Assembly: GCF_013408655.1 (NCBI RefSeq)
Contig: NZ_JACCBP010000001.1
Coordinates: 1,054,001 to 1,118,000 of the forward strand
Direction: 5' to 3'
From: Pigmentiphaga litoralis
GTDB lineage: Bacteria; Pseudomonadota; Gammaproteobacteria; Burkholderiales; Burkholderiaceae_B
Length of the DNA: 64,000 nucleotides
The notes below the pieces were generated by a model. That model searched no databases. It worked only from the letters and a program-made list of their open reading frames with translations, and was not told where the DNA came from. Of the stretch, positions 63,887 to 64,000 are shown piece by piece. The translations under genes were made by a program, and so were the position numbers. The stretch's first letter is position 1; each line of letters starts with the position of its first letter.

Positions 63887-64000
63887 ATGAAATACAAAGA
63901 CTATTACGAGATCCTCGGGGTGCCGCGCACGGCCACCGAAGCCGAGATCAAGGGCGCCTACCGCAAGCTGGCGCGCAAATACCATCCCGATGTCAGCAAG
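63887..64000 (+). CDS. DnaJ-domain protein, CbpA-like (N-terminal part, cut by window edge)
   Basis: Thirty-eight codons are visible from the ATG at 63887 ([20 protein letters not shown], then [12 protein letters not shown]). This is a J-domain ending in the HPD motif that stimulates Hsp70 ATPase. The start resembles CbpA (curved-DNA-binding protein) more than DnaJ, but the window stops before the distinguishing domains. It is divergent from the AI-2E gene across a 229-base spacer that shows no other gene. Confidence 0.85.
   Translation, partial: MKYKDYYEILGVPRTATEAEIKGAYRKLARKYHPDVSK

Overview
The window is a high-GC chromosomal segment that reads as a betaproteobacterium of the order Burkholderiales, most likely family Alcaligenaceae (Bordetella/Achromobacter relatives). 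The basis is the gene order ndk-rlmN-rodZ-ispG-hisS-yfgM-bamB-der-hfq-hflX-hflK-hflC-hisZ-purA, a Bug-type solute receptor, a primosomal PriB between S6 and S18, and the surE-pcm-nlpD block. The genus cannot be fixed from sequence reading alone. I see no insertion sequence, phage, CRISPR array or rRNA; the only tRNA is tRNA-Leu(CAG).

Layout. 0-6 kb: a phosphate transporter (cut by the window edge) with its DUF47 partner, dnaB, an M20 peptidase that splits dnaB from the rpsF-priB-rpsR-rplI operon, and a folded leader in front of rpsF. 6-8 kb: lexA with two LexA boxes and an imuA/sulA-like SOS gene. 8-11.5 kb: a YdeP-type molybdoenzyme, a tiny winged-helix protein and FdhD. 11.6-16 kb: threonine aldolase, rlmB and rnr. 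16.1 kb: tRNA-Leu followed by a gene-poor spacer. 16.7-32.8 kb: a long minus-strand housekeeping block for purine and histidine synthesis, the HflK/HflC/HflX and Hfq group, Der, BamB, YfgM, HisS, IspG, RodZ, RlmN and Ndk. 33-39.6 kb: a BI-1 membrane protein, rlmD, a DEDDy exonuclease, nlpD, pcm, surE and a methyltransferase. No rpoS lies next to nlpD.

39.7-64 kb is more accessory. It holds a polar amino acid ABC transporter, a PQQ-type sugar dehydrogenase-like lipoprotein whose stop codon sits in a 14-bp tandem repeat, a two-gene chromate transporter with a divergent LysR regulator, a ZnuD-like TonB receptor behind a small His/Cys-containing secreted protein, and a tannase-family protein with a short N-terminus and no cysteines beside its triad. 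These are followed by a multi-domain lipoprotein and an aldo/keto reductase.

The most intriguing part is 54.5-60.1 kb, a divergent catabolic cluster. On the minus strand are a DUF1185 'amino acid synthesis' protein, an enamidase-like amidohydrolase and a flavin monooxygenase. On the plus strand are an internally duplicated EthD-like protein, a GntR regulator and a Bug receptor. A perfect ATTGT-CAT-ACAAT palindrome lies in the shared promoter region. The gene set suggests uptake, ring hydroxylation and ring opening of an unidentified N-heterocycle or related lactam. The window closes with a soluble PAS chemoreceptor, a pirin, an AI-2E-family permease and the first codons of a DnaJ-domain protein.
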